Positions 17,962 to 26,194 of a DNA stretch of 64,000 nucleotides are shown here, one piece after another; position 1 is the first letter of the stretch; every line of letters begins with the position of its first letter. The notes beneath the pieces are model-generated. The model was not told the origin of the DNA and did not search any database. It was given only the letters and a program-made list of their open reading frames with translations. The position numbers and the translations under genes are program-made. The stretch comes from Pseudomonas putida S13.1.2 (GTDB taxonomy: Bacteria; Pseudomonadota; Gammaproteobacteria; Pseudomonadales; Pseudomonadaceae), in assembly GCF_000498395.2 (NCBI RefSeq), contig NZ_CP010979.1, positions 6,540,001 through 6,604,000 of the forward strand, in the 5' to 3' direction.

Positions 17962-18189
17962 TCATTCGCCCAGCCGTGCCATCAGGGTTTTGAAAGTGTC
18001 TTCGGTCCATTCACCGCTGGTCAGCGGGCAGGGCGGGCCGGCCAGGTTCAGGTGCGCAACCAATTCGCCCAGTTCGCTCACGCCGTTGCCGTAGGCGCGT
18101 TCGATCGAGTCGCCGAGCAGGTCTTCGAACGGCGTGTTGGGGCGTTTACGGGCCTGGTGCGGCTGCAGGTAAACCTCGGGTGTGCTCAT
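17962..18189 (-). CDS. Small 75-aa helical protein of the catabolic operon
   Basis: A 75-residue protein starting MSTPEVYLQPHQARKRPNTP, between the extradiol dioxygenase gene (11 bases upstream) and the Rieske gene (21 bases downstream). It has a basic N-terminal part followed by a predicted amphipathic helical stretch (FEDLLGDSIERAYGNGVSELGELVAHLN) and contains GPP. It resembles what I recall being annotated as 'recombinase-like helix domain' proteins near Rieske oxygenases. No catalytic motif is visible. The tight operon position suggests an accessory or stabilising role for one of the oxygenases, which is inference. Confidence 0.65.
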   Translation of the reverse strand: MSTPEVYLQPHQARKRPNTPFEDLLGDSIERAYGNGVSELGELVAHLNLAGPPCPLTSGEWTEDTFKTLMARLGE

Positions 18190-18199
18190 GGGGTTGGCC

Positions 18200-19168
18200 T
18201 CAATTGTTCTTGGGTTTGTCGGTGAGGAACTTGCCTTGCGGTGCTTCGATATGCTGCTGGCGCCGGGTGTTGCCATCGATGCCACCGGCGATCGCCCATT
18301 CGGCGAACACGGTCGGGCCGGGTTCGAATTCGCGCGGTTGCCAGTCGCCGGTCAGTTGGTCTTCGTCGGCGTAGTACTCGACCAGTGCGCCTGCGGGGTT
18401 CTTGAAGTACCAGAAGAACGCCGACGACACCGGGTGCCGGCCCGGGCCGATTTCGGTGGCCCAGCCACAGCGGGAAATGTGCATGCCGCCGCCGAACACT
18501 TCATGCAGGTCGCGCACGGTGAAGGCCACATGGTTGAGCCCGGCACGTGGGGCCGGCAGCTGCAGCATGAACAGGTCGTGGTGGCCGCCTTCCTCGGCGG
18601 TGCGCAGGAAGGCGCCGCGGTTGGGGTAGCGGTCCGAGGCCTGGAAGCCGAAACGCTCGTGGTAGAAGGCTTCGCAGGCATTCACATCCTTGACGAAGAA
18701 CACCACGTGGCCCACTTCGATGGGCGTGGCGCGTTCGTAGACCGGCGCCGGCTTGTTGATCCGGCCCTTGCTCTGCCAGGTGTTGTGGCCGCTGCACTCG
18801 ATGTCCAGCGCGCGCTTGCGGGTGACCTGCAGGCGGATCGCCAGGCCGTTGGGGTCGGTGCAACCGATGCGGCCGTTGCCTTCGACGAAGCCCGGGTCGT
18901 TGGCGATGCGCTGGCTGTACAGTGCAAGGTCCGCCTGGCTCTCGACGCCCCAGACCACTTCACGCACGGTCGAACCGGGCTCGATGGCTGGCGGCAGGCC
19001 AGGTTTGTCGAGGGCTGCCAGTACCACGCGGCAGCCGTTGAGGGTTTCGAAGACGACCTCGTCGGCCTGCTCGCTGACTTTGTTCAGGCCCCAGTCGGCG
19101 AAGAAGCGTGCGCAGGTGGCGAGGTCTTCCACGCCATAGGTGACTTCGTCGATGCCCAGTACGCTCAT
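18200..19168 (-). CDS. Type I extradiol ring-cleavage dioxygenase (VOC family)
   Basis: A 322-residue protein with two tandem glyoxalase/VOC domains (about 1-120 and 150-270). The C-terminal domain keeps the three metal ligands of type I extradiol dioxygenases: H154 (EVGHVVFF), H213 (LNHVAFTV) and E264 (ALVEYYAD). Such enzymes open catechol-like rings next to the two hydroxyls with O2. The stop codon overlaps the aldehyde dehydrogenase gene by 4 bases. Placed with a Rieske oxygenase and an alpha/beta hydrolase, it gives the operon a meta-cleavage logic. The substrate is unknown. Confidence 0.85.
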   Translation of the reverse strand: MSVLGIDEVTYGVEDLATCARFFADWGLNKVSEQADEVVFETLNGCRVVLAALDKPGLPPAIEPGSTVREVVWGVESQADLALYSQRIANDPGFVEGNGRIGCTDPNGLAIRLQVTRKRALDIECSGHNTWQSKGRINKPAPVYERATPIEVGHVVFFVKDVNACEAFYHERFGFQASDRYPNRGAFLRTAEEGGHHDLFMLQLPAPRAGLNHVAFTVRDLHEVFGGGMHISRCGWATEIGPGRHPVSSAFFWYFKNPAGALVEYYADEDQLTGDWQPREFEPGPTVFAEWAIAGGIDGNTRRQQHIEAPQGKFLTDKPKNN

Positions 19169-20655
19169 TGCCCTGCCTCCACGCCGGCCCAGGCCAGCGG
19201 CTGTTGGTTCATGCCCCAGTAGAGGCTTTTCTGTTCCATGTACTGCAGGATGCCCAGGCGGCCTTTTTCGCGGCCCAGGCCGCTGTCACGCCAGCCGCCG
19301 AATGGCGTCGAAATGGAAAACTGCTTGTAGGTGTTGATCCATACCGTGCCGGCCTGCAACTTGCGGCCCAGGGCCCAGGCGCGTTTGTAGTCGCGGCTCC
19401 AGATGCCGGCGGCCAGCGCGTAGAGGCTGTCGTTGGCCTGAGCCAGCAACTCGTCTTCGCTGTCGAATGGCATGGCTACCAGCACCGGGCCGAAGATTTC
19501 TTCCTGGCAGACCTGCTGGTGGTTGCCAAGGCCTTCGAGGATGGTCGGCGGGTAGAAGTAGCCTTGGTCGAACAGCCCGCCACGCGGGCGTTCACCGCCC
19601 AGGCGCAGGCTGCCACCTTCGGCCAGGCCCAGGGCTACGTAGCGTTCCACCGATTCACGGTGGGCAGCGCTGATCAGCGGGCCCATCTGCGTACGCTCGT
19701 CGGCGGGGTCGCCCAGGCGCAGCTGCGAGGCAGCGGCGGTCAGGCGAGCCATGAACGGTTCGTACAGGGCGCGAGCGACGAACAGCCGCGACCCTGCGAT
19801 ACAGGCCTCGCCCGAGGAGCTGAAGATGCCGTACAGCACACCGGCCACGGCGTGGTCGAGGTCGGCGTCGTCGAGGACGATGGTCGGCGACTTGCCGCCC
19901 AGCTCCAGCGACACCGGCATCATCTTGTCGGCGGCAATATGGGCGATGTGCTTGCCAGTGCGGGTGCCGCCGGTGAACGACACGCGCTTGACCAGCGGGT
20001 GGCGGGTCAAGGCGTCACCGAGCAGCGAGCCCTTGCCCGGCAGCACGCTGACCAGCCCCTTGGGCAGCCCGGCCTCTTCGCAAATGTGGGCCAGTTGCAG
20101 GGCCAGCAGCGGGGTGATTTCCGCCGGTTTGATCACCACCGCGTTGCCGCCGGCCAGGGCCGGGGCAACCTTTTGCGCCTCGCTGGCGATGGGCGAGTTC
20201 CACGGTGTGATCGCTGCGACCACGCCCATGGGCTCGTACACGCTCATGCTGACGAAATCGCCGCGCGACGGTGTGATGGTTTCTTCCAGCGTTTCGCAGG
20301 CGGCGGCGAAGAACTGGAAGGTACCTGCCGCGCTGGCGACCAGCGCGCGGGTTTCATTGATCGGCTTGCCGTTGTCCTGGCGCTGCAGTTGCGCCAGTTC
20401 TTCGCTGCGCTCACGTATCAGCCCGGCGATGCGGTACAGCACGGCCGCGCGTTCGTGCGGTTTGCGCTGCGCCCAGCCGCTGTGCAGGAAGGCTTGGTGC
20501 GCGCCCTGTACGGCGGCCTCGACATCCTCAAGGCTGGCGGCGTTGAGCCAGGCCACCGGCTCGCCGCTGGCCGGGTAGCGGGTGGCGTAGCGTTCGCCAC
20601 CGCCCAGGCGCCAGGTGCCGGCGATGCAGATGGGTAAGGTCTGTTCCTGTGTCAT
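19165..20655 (-). CDS. Aldehyde dehydrogenase (NAD(P)+)
   Basis: A 496-residue aldehyde dehydrogenase superfamily member. Visible are the ITPWNSP cofactor segment near residue 150, FTGGTRTGKHIA near 230, the catalytic glutamate in LELGGKSP and the catalytic cysteine in SSGEACIAGSR near 290. The start at 20655 (MTQEQTLPIC) has a GGGGA site. In an extradiol pathway the natural substrate would be a semialdehyde, or an aldehyde from side-chain decarboxylation by the ThDP enzyme in the same operon. Which of these applies cannot be decided from sequence. Confidence 0.9.
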   Translation of the reverse strand: MTQEQTLPICIAGTWRLGGGERYATRYPASGEPVAWLNAASLEDVEAAVQGAHQAFLHSGWAQRKPHERAAVLYRIAGLIRERSEELAQLQRQDNGKPINETRALVASAAGTFQFFAAACETLEETITPSRGDFVSMSVYEPMGVVAAITPWNSPIASEAQKVAPALAGGNAVVIKPAEITPLLALQLAHICEEAGLPKGLVSVLPGKGSLLGDALTRHPLVKRVSFTGGTRTGKHIAHIAADKMMPVSLELGGKSPTIVLDDADLDHAVAGVLYGIFSSSGEACIAGSRLFVARALYEPFMARLTAAASQLRLGDPADERTQMGPLISAAHRESVERYVALGLAEGGSLRLGGERPRGGLFDQGYFYPPTILEGLGNHQQVCQEEIFGPVLVAMPFDSEDELLAQANDSLYALAAGIWSRDYKRAWALGRKLQAGTVWINTYKQFSISTPFGGWRDSGLGREKGRLGILQYMEQKSLYWGMNQQPLAWAGVEAGQ

Positions 20656-20665
20656 TGGCAGTCCC

Positions 20666-21469
20666 CTAGATGGATATGGCATGGGCGTGGTTGCCGAGGG
20701 CACGCACCACGCTGTAGACGGTCAGTGCCGAGGTCTTCGGGTTGGCAGCCAGCGGTTTGCCGCGCAGGCTCATCTCGAAGCGGCCAAAGGCGCCGCAGGC
20801 TTCGACCTGGTGCACGTTTTCTTCGCTGTGCGGGTCGGCGATCAGGGTCACGCGGGTGCGGTCCAGGCCGAGCCCTGCCAGCGACAGGGTGGCCGCGACG
20901 TTGGCGTTCTTGGGGTACAGCCGCGCCGCCTCACGGGCGCTGCCGTCGAAGATCACTGTCGCTTCGCTGAGGCTGTCCAGCGTGCACACCTGTTCGGCAG
21001 GGGTGTGCTTCCAGGCCTGTGCCGGCTTGCGGCCGATGTAGGCGACAGCGTCGAGGCCGCCGACCTTGGCCGCCGACAGGGCGTCGATGCCACCGATGGC
21101 GCCTGGCAACAGCTCGATCCGCGTATTGCCGCGTGCCGCTGCCGCCTCCAGGCGCTCGACCAGGCCGGGCTCGGACAGCGCGCCGACCGAGACGATCAGG
21201 CAGGCGATGCCCCGCTCCAGCGCTGGTAGCACGTGCTCCTCAATCGCCTTGTGGCCGGCGCACTCGACCAGCAGGTCGGGGCGCGCATCGGCGGGCAGGG
21301 CGGTGAGCACCTGGGGGGGCTGACGGAAGCTGGCCAGCCGCTGGCGCACCAGGACTTCGGAGCCGGCAGAGGCAATCACCGCGTCAACGCACAGTTGCGG
21401 GTCTTGCTCCAGCAGTTCGAGCACGCCGACGCCAATGGCGCCGCAGCCGATCATGGTGATATGCAACAT
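20666..21469 (-). CDS. nadX: L-aspartate dehydrogenase
   Basis: A 267-residue NAD(P)-dependent enzyme with an N-terminal Rossmann motif (MIGCGAIGVGVLELL). Family signatures are ECAGHKAIEEHVLP, the ELLPGAIGGIDALSAA segment, REAARLYPKNANVAATLSLA and a C-terminal NPKTSALTVYSVVRALGNH. The length and these blocks match what I recall of the P. aeruginosa enzyme PA3505. The reaction is L-aspartate to iminoaspartate/oxaloacetate plus ammonia, reversible. It lies 10 bases from the ThDP gene and the aldehyde dehydrogenase gene, inside a catabolic operon rather than with NAD synthesis genes. It could also act on another amino-acid-like intermediate. Confidence 0.88.
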   Translation of the reverse strand: MLHITMIGCGAIGVGVLELLEQDPQLCVDAVIASAGSEVLVRQRLASFRQPPQVLTALPADARPDLLVECAGHKAIEEHVLPALERGIACLIVSVGALSEPGLVERLEAAAARGNTRIELLPGAIGGIDALSAAKVGGLDAVAYIGRKPAQAWKHTPAEQVCTLDSLSEATVIFDGSAREAARLYPKNANVAATLSLAGLGLDRTRVTLIADPHSEENVHQVEACGAFGRFEMSLRGKPLAANPKTSALTVYSVVRALGNHAHAISI

Positions 21470-21479
21470 GGCGGGGTCC

Positions 21480-23162
21480 TCAGGCCGTAGCCTTCTGCGC
21501 CTTGGTTTCGCTGTTGGGCGGGCCGGCGAACTGGGTGGCGAAGCCGCCGACGCTGAGCATGTCCACTTCCAGCAGGAACGGGCCTTGTTCGCCCAGGGCA
21601 CCTTCGAGCACGTTGCCGAAATTGTTCAGGTCGCTGACCAGGCCATGGCGCAGGCCGAGCGATTCGGCGAGCTTGCTGTAGTCGGGCGTATGCAGTTCGA
21701 CGTAGGCATGGCGTGCGCCGTAGATGGCATCCTGGATGTTGCGGATCACGCCGTAGCGCTGGTCGTTCATCAGCAGGATGACCACGTTGGCCTTCTCCTG
21801 GACCAGCGTTGCCAGTTCACCCAGGTTGAGGATGAAACCACCGTCGCCTGCCAGGGCAAACACCTTGCGCCCCGGTGCGGTTTCTGCCGCTGCCACCGCC
21901 GCGCCAATGCCCATCGCCAGGCCCTGGCCGATGCCGCCACCGAGGGCGTGCACGCCGGCCAGCGGGTGGTAAAGGTTAAGCAGGCGGTTGCCCCAGATGC
22001 TGTTGGACAGGGTCACGTCGCGCACCCAGGTGAAGTTGCGCCCGGTTTGCGCTTGCAACTGTTCGACCAGCGCCGAGTACGGGCCAAGGTCGGCGACCAA
22101 TTGCTTGCGCGCTTGCTCGCGCACGGCCTTGAGCTCGGCCAGGAAGTTCGGGTCGATGTTCAGGCGGCCCTGCAGGCGGTCGGCCAGGCCTTCCAGGGCC
22201 AGGGCGGCGTCACCGCAGACGAACAGGTCGCTTGGGTAGCTGCGGCCTTCGATGGCGGGGTTGACGTCGATGCGCAGGGTGGTGCGCGGCAGCTTCAGGG
22301 CATATTTGAAGGTCTCGTTGCTGCGCAGGCGCGAGCCCGCCACCACCAGCGCGTCGCAGGTCTGCATGAAGCCTTCGACCAGCTTGTTCTGCGAGAACGC
22401 GCCCAGGCAGCGTTCGTCGTCCTCGTTGACCACGCCACGGCCTTGGGTCGAGGTAATCACGCCGACACCCATGTCCAGCAGGCGTTTGACCTGTGCGCCC
22501 GCATGCCGGGCGCCGCCGCCCAGCCACAGCAGAGGGCGGGTGGCGTTGGCCAGGCGCTCGGCGACCAGGTCGAGGGCTTCGGCGGCGGGGGCGGCGACCG
22601 GGATCGGCAGCGGTGACAGGTCGGTCGGCATGGGAATGAAGGCCGACTGGATATCGATCGGGATCTCCACACTGACCGGGCCGGTGGGCGCGGTCAGGGC
22701 CGTCTGCACAGCCAGCTTCAGGGTACTGAGTGCGGTCTCGACACTGCGTACGCGGAATGCTGCCTTGGACACCGCCTTGAGCATGGTCAGCTGATCACGC
22801 GCTTCGTGGATGTAGGCCAGCTCCTGGTCCAGGTAGGGCGTTTCGATCTGCCCGGTGATGTGCAGCAGCGGCGTACCGGCGGTGAGTGCTTCGACCATCG
22901 CCCCGGCAGCGTTGCCGGCGGCGGTTCCGGTGGAAGTCAGGCACACTCCCAGGCCACCGCTGCTGCGGGCGTAGGCGTCAGCCATATTGGTTGCCCCGGC
23001 TTCACCGCGGGCCATCACGAAGCGGATGTTGCCGCGCACGGCGAATGCATCGAGGATCGGCATGTTGTGGATCGAGATCACGCCGAACGCCGCCTTGACG
23101 TCGCATTGCTCGAGGAACGCGGTGATGACGGCACCGACGGTGACAGTGTTTTCGTTACGCAT
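21480..23162 (-). CDS. Thiamine diphosphate-dependent decarboxylase/synthase-like enzyme
   Basis: A 560-residue ThDP enzyme with the three-domain layout of acetolactate synthase and benzoylformate decarboxylase. The activating glutamate is E54 (ARGEAGATNMADAYAR). The ThDP/Mg motif is GDGGFILNLGELATLVQEKANVVILLMND (GDG...N). The chosen ATG at 23162 overlaps the upstream SDR stop by 8 bases. Related enzymes decarboxylate 2-oxo acids or join them to aldehydes. With an aldehyde dehydrogenase next door, a 2-oxo acid to aldehyde to acid sequence is plausible. The exact substrate is unknown. Confidence 0.85.
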   Translation of the reverse strand: MRNENTVTVGAVITAFLEQCDVKAAFGVISIHNMPILDAFAVRGNIRFVMARGEAGATNMADAYARSSGGLGVCLTSTGTAAGNAAGAMVEALTAGTPLLHITGQIETPYLDQELAYIHEARDQLTMLKAVSKAAFRVRSVETALSTLKLAVQTALTAPTGPVSVEIPIDIQSAFIPMPTDLSPLPIPVAAPAAEALDLVAERLANATRPLLWLGGGARHAGAQVKRLLDMGVGVITSTQGRGVVNEDDERCLGAFSQNKLVEGFMQTCDALVVAGSRLRSNETFKYALKLPRTTLRIDVNPAIEGRSYPSDLFVCGDAALALEGLADRLQGRLNIDPNFLAELKAVREQARKQLVADLGPYSALVEQLQAQTGRNFTWVRDVTLSNSIWGNRLLNLYHPLAGVHALGGGIGQGLAMGIGAAVAAAETAPGRKVFALAGDGGFILNLGELATLVQEKANVVILLMNDQRYGVIRNIQDAIYGARHAYVELHTPDYSKLAESLGLRHGLVSDLNNFGNVLEGALGEQGPFLLEVDMLSVGGFATQFAGPPNSETKAQKATA

Positions 23163-23952
23163 GGCGAGACAGGCCTCCGGATACATCGATATGACTGCCA
23201 GTGGTGTAGGCCGACAGGGGGGAGGCGAGGAACAGGATGGCCTGCGCCGCTTCCTTCGGCAGGCCAAGGCGGCCCAGGGGAATTTGTTTGCGTTGCGCCA
23301 GCTGCGCGGTCCATTGCGACCAGTCCAGCTCGCGTTCTTCGCGGGCCTCGAAACGGCGCCGCCATTGTCCGGACTCGACCAGGCCGATGAGGATGCCGTT
23401 GACCCTGATGCCGTGTTCGGCGAATTCGAAGGCCATCGAGCGCACCAGGTTCTTGAGCCCGGCGCGGGCGGCCGAGGTGGCGACCATGTGTGGCTCGGGC
23501 TGGCTGGCCAGCAGCGAGTTGACGCAGACGATCGAGGCGTTTGCCTGGCCTTGCAGCTGCGCCAGAAAAGCCCGCACAGGGTGGATGACCGAGAAAAACT
23601 TCAGCTGCAGTTCGTCGTTCCAGGCGTCGTCGGTGGTACTTGCGAAGGTCGACACGCGGCCTTGGCCGGCATTGTTGACCAGTACCTGGGCTGGGCCGAG
23701 GGCGGCCAGGCTGGTGGCGGCAAAGGCCTGCACGGAACCTGCGTCGAGCACGTCGCACACCTGGGCCAGCAGGCGCGCTTGGGGGAACCGCTGGCGCAGG
23801 CGCGCTTCGGCGCTGCGCAGGCGGTCTTCGTTGCGCCCGCAAAAGGCCACGCGGGCGCCGGCTTCGAGCAGCAGTTCGACGCAGGCGTAGCCGATGCCGG
23901 ACGAGCCGCCGGTGACAATCACCGTGCTTTCGTGAAGTTGATAGGGGTTCAT
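23155..23952 (-). CDS. Divergent short-chain dehydrogenase lacking the YxxxK motif
   Basis: A 265-residue SDR. The cofactor loop TGGSSGIGYA (residues 14-23) and NNAG (93-96) are intact, and serine S146 sits where the catalytic serine is expected. At the catalytic Tyr/Lys positions, however, the sequence reads T159-S-A-A-R163, so both the tyrosine and the lysine are replaced. It follows the IclR gene by a single base and overlaps the ThDP gene start. It may be a non-redox or reassigned SDR; alternatively another residue takes the tyrosine's role. The assignment to the SDR superfamily is secure. Confidence 0.82.
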   Translation of the reverse strand: MNPYQLHESTVIVTGGSSGIGYACVELLLEAGARVAFCGRNEDRLRSAEARLRQRFPQARLLAQVCDVLDAGSVQAFAATSLAALGPAQVLVNNAGQGRVSTFASTTDDAWNDELQLKFFSVIHPVRAFLAQLQGQANASIVCVNSLLASQPEPHMVATSAARAGLKNLVRSMAFEFAEHGIRVNGILIGLVESGQWRRRFEAREERELDWSQWTAQLAQRKQIPLGRLGLPKEAAQAILFLASPLSAYTTGSHIDVSGGLSRHA

Positions 23953-23953
23953 C

Positions 23954-24781
23954 TCAATCCCTCATCAGGGCGGTGACGCGGCCGTGGCCTGCGTTGGGTG
24001 TGTAGTTGAGCAGCCGCGACAGCTCATCGGCGCTATTGCGTACCTGGCCCAGCATGTTGTCGAAATTGACGTGGCCGATCTGCACGGTGGGTATGGTCAG
24101 GCCGAGCGCGGCGACCACCTGGCCGCTGACATCGCGCACCGGCGCTGCGACCGTGGAGATGCTCGGTTCGAAAAAGCCTTCGCCGCTGACATAGCCCCGC
24201 AGGCGGTCGGCCTGGACCAGGTCGAAGAGTTCCAGCACGGTTTTTGGCGTGCACGCTGAAAACTGCTCCAGGTGCTCTTCCGGGTACAGTTCGCGCAGTT
24301 CGCCCAGGCTCAGGTCAGCCAGCAGGATGCGACCCAGTACTGTGGCATGGGCGGGGAGGCGGGTGCCGACGGTGACCGCACTGGAGAACACCGAGGGTGG
24401 CGAGACCTTGGCCACGTAGACGATCGAGCGGCCGTCGCGCACCACCAGGTTGCTCGGGTAGTTGAGGTGGTCGCACAGCCGTGCCAACAGTGGCTGGCCG
24501 AGCTCTGTCAGCTCCAGCGAGGCCAGGTACTCGAAGCCCAGGCGCAGCACCGACATGCCGAGGCGGTACTCGTTGCCGCTGCGGGTGACGAAGCCCATGG
24601 TTTCCAGGGTGGTCAGCAGGCGGAAGATGGTCGAGCGTGGTAGCGACAGGCGTCGGGCCAGCTCGGGGGCGGTCAGGGTACGGTTCTGCCGGCTGAATTC
24701 GCACAGCAGTAGCAGGCCGCGTTCCAGGCCCGGAACAATGTACTTGTCCTGGTTTTCCTTCAACGGATCCATATCGTTCAT
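23954..24781 (-). CDS. IclR-family transcriptional regulator
   Basis: A 275-residue regulator. An N-terminal winged helix-turn-helix (about residues 16-75: LTAPELARRLSLPRSTIFRLLTTLETMGFV) is followed by the IclR effector-binding domain, with the typical GTRLPAHATVLGR and YVSGEGFFEPSISTVAAPVRD segments. IclR proteins of catabolic operons bind an aromatic or acidic pathway intermediate. The gene lies inside the operon, overlapping the hydrolase gene by 4 bases. It probably acts at the operon leader (29.65-29.94 kb) and perhaps the porin leader, where similar motifs occur. Confidence 0.9.
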   Translation of the reverse strand: MNDMDPLKENQDKYIVPGLERGLLLLCEFSRQNRTLTAPELARRLSLPRSTIFRLLTTLETMGFVTRSGNEYRLGMSVLRLGFEYLASLELTELGQPLLARLCDHLNYPSNLVVRDGRSIVYVAKVSPPSVFSSAVTVGTRLPAHATVLGRILLADLSLGELRELYPEEHLEQFSACTPKTVLELFDLVQADRLRGYVSGEGFFEPSISTVAAPVRDVSGQVVAALGLTIPTVQIGHVNFDNMLGQVRNSADELSRLLNYTPNAGHGRVTALMRD

Positions 24782-25635
24782 AGCACGCTACCTGTGAGGG
24801 AGGTGTCCAGGGCACGGGCAAGCAAGCCCGTCACCCTGTCAGGTTGTTCGATGGCGCAGGCATGGCCGGCGCCAGGTATCAGCTTGAAAGGCGCGCCCAG
24901 TGCCTCGGCCAGGGCCTGGCAGTCGCGCGCGGGGGTGATGGCATCGGCGCTGCCGCAGTGCACTTCGCAGGGCACGGTCGGCGGCGCAAAGCGCAGCAGA
25001 TGGTCGCCGCACAACAGCTCGATGGCTTGGCGGTAGCCGTGCGGCAGCAGCCGCGCCATGTTCCAGTGCACCCAGGCCAGCGCTTGGGTGCTGGCGCTGG
25101 CAGACAGCAAGTGCGCGCTGCGCTCACGGGCCATGTGCTCGATGCCCATGTGCTCCAGGGTGTGCAGGCGCTTGCTGCGTACGGCCTGGCCTTGCTCGGG
25201 TTGCTCCCCGTAGCCGCGCGCCGGGCTCAGCAGTACCAGGCGGCTGACCCGGGCCGGGTGGGCCTGGGCAAAAGCGGCGGCGGTCAGCGCGCCGAGGGAA
25301 TGGCCCACCAGCACGCAGCGTTCGATGTCCAAGGCGTCGAGCGTGTGCAGCAGGCGGGCGGCATAGTCGCCGGCCTTGGGCGCAGCCATTGGCAGTGGCG
25401 TGGACTGGCCGTAGCCCGGGGCGTCCCAGGCGATCACCCGCGCCCGCTCGCTCAGGCCCAAGGCCACTTGCAACCAGCTGGCCGCGCCCGACCCTATGCC
25501 GTGCAGCAGCATCATGGCCTGGCCACTGCCAGCCTCGCGCACCGCTTGCTGGCCTTGGTCCAGGCGTAGCAGGCGCTCGGCGAAGCGCTGGTCGAGTTGC
25601 CCGAGCAGTGGGGCAATGGGGGTGATCGGCATCAT
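24778..25635 (-). CDS. Alpha/beta hydrolase (meta-cleavage product hydrolase-like)
   Basis: A 285-residue alpha/beta hydrolase. The oxyanion loop is LLHGIGSGAASW, the nucleophile is S113 in VGHSLG, the acid lies in HCGSADAITPARD, and the base histidine is in IPGAGHACAIEQPD. The size and motif spacing resemble MhpC/BphD-type C-C hydrolases, which split ring-opened products made by extradiol dioxygenases. The pairing with the VOC extradiol enzyme in the same operon supports this, but esterase or lactonase activity is also possible. It is 4 bases from the cupin gene. Confidence 0.8.
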   Translation of the reverse strand: MMPITPIAPLLGQLDQRFAERLLRLDQGQQAVREAGSGQAMMLLHGIGSGAASWLQVALGLSERARVIAWDAPGYGQSTPLPMAAPKAGDYAARLLHTLDALDIERCVLVGHSLGALTAAAFAQAHPARVSRLVLLSPARGYGEQPEQGQAVRSKRLHTLEHMGIEHMARERSAHLLSASASTQALAWVHWNMARLLPHGYRQAIELLCGDHLLRFAPPTVPCEVHCGSADAITPARDCQALAEALGAPFKLIPGAGHACAIEQPDRVTGLLARALDTSLTGSVL

Positions 25636-25639
25636 CGGC

Positions 25640-26179
25640 TTACCCGCGCTTGATCGAAGCCAGCGGGTGTGCTGGCGGGTAGGTCGGGGTCACCGGTTTC
25701 TTGGCGCCCAGCATCACGCACATCAGCGCGTCTTCATCACCCACGTTGATCTCTTCGCGGTACACCCCGGGTGGTACCGAGATCAGGTCGCGGTCGGTGA
25801 GGATGGTCTCGAAGCGCTCGCCGTCCTTTTCGATGATCACTTTCAGCTTGCCGCGCAGCACGAAGAACACTTCCTCAACGTCGGTGTGCAGGTGGGGCGG
25901 GCCTTCGTGACCGGCCGGGATGACCATGGTGGAGAAGGTGAAGTGCTCGGACGGAATGGTGTTCATGTCACTGCCCACACCGGTGCCGCCAGTGCCTACA
26001 TAGCGCATCTGCGCGCGGCGGAACTTGGGGTCGTAATCGGCCTGGAACTTGAGCGCGTCCCAGTCGTAGCGACGGGTCTCGTAGCGGGCGATGCGGCTCT
26101 GCATCCAGCTGGCGAGGTCGGCGTCGGCCGGGCGGTCCCAGGATTTCGGGGCGTCGTGCTGTTGGGAAAGGTCGGTCAT
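25640..26179 (-). CDS. Cupin-domain protein
   Basis: A 179-residue single-domain cupin. Motif 1 is GHEGPPHLHTDVEEVFFVLRG, with metal ligands H96, H98 and E102; motif 2 is around DRDLISVPPGVYREEINVGDED. An N-terminal extension of about 60 residues (KSWDRPADADLASWMQSRIARYETRRYDWDALKFQ) is not part of the cupin core. It could be a metal-dependent dioxygenase or isomerase in the pathway, or a ligand-binding protein. It is tightly packed between the hydrolase and SDR genes. Confidence 0.8.
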   Translation of the reverse strand: MTDLSQQHDAPKSWDRPADADLASWMQSRIARYETRRYDWDALKFQADYDPKFRRAQMRYVGTGGTGVGSDMNTIPSEHFTFSTMVIPAGHEGPPHLHTDVEEVFFVLRGKLKVIIEKDGERFETILTDRDLISVPPGVYREEINVGDEDALMCVMLGAKKPVTPTYPPAHPLASIKRG

Positions 26180-26194
26180 GGGATTCTCCTTTGC

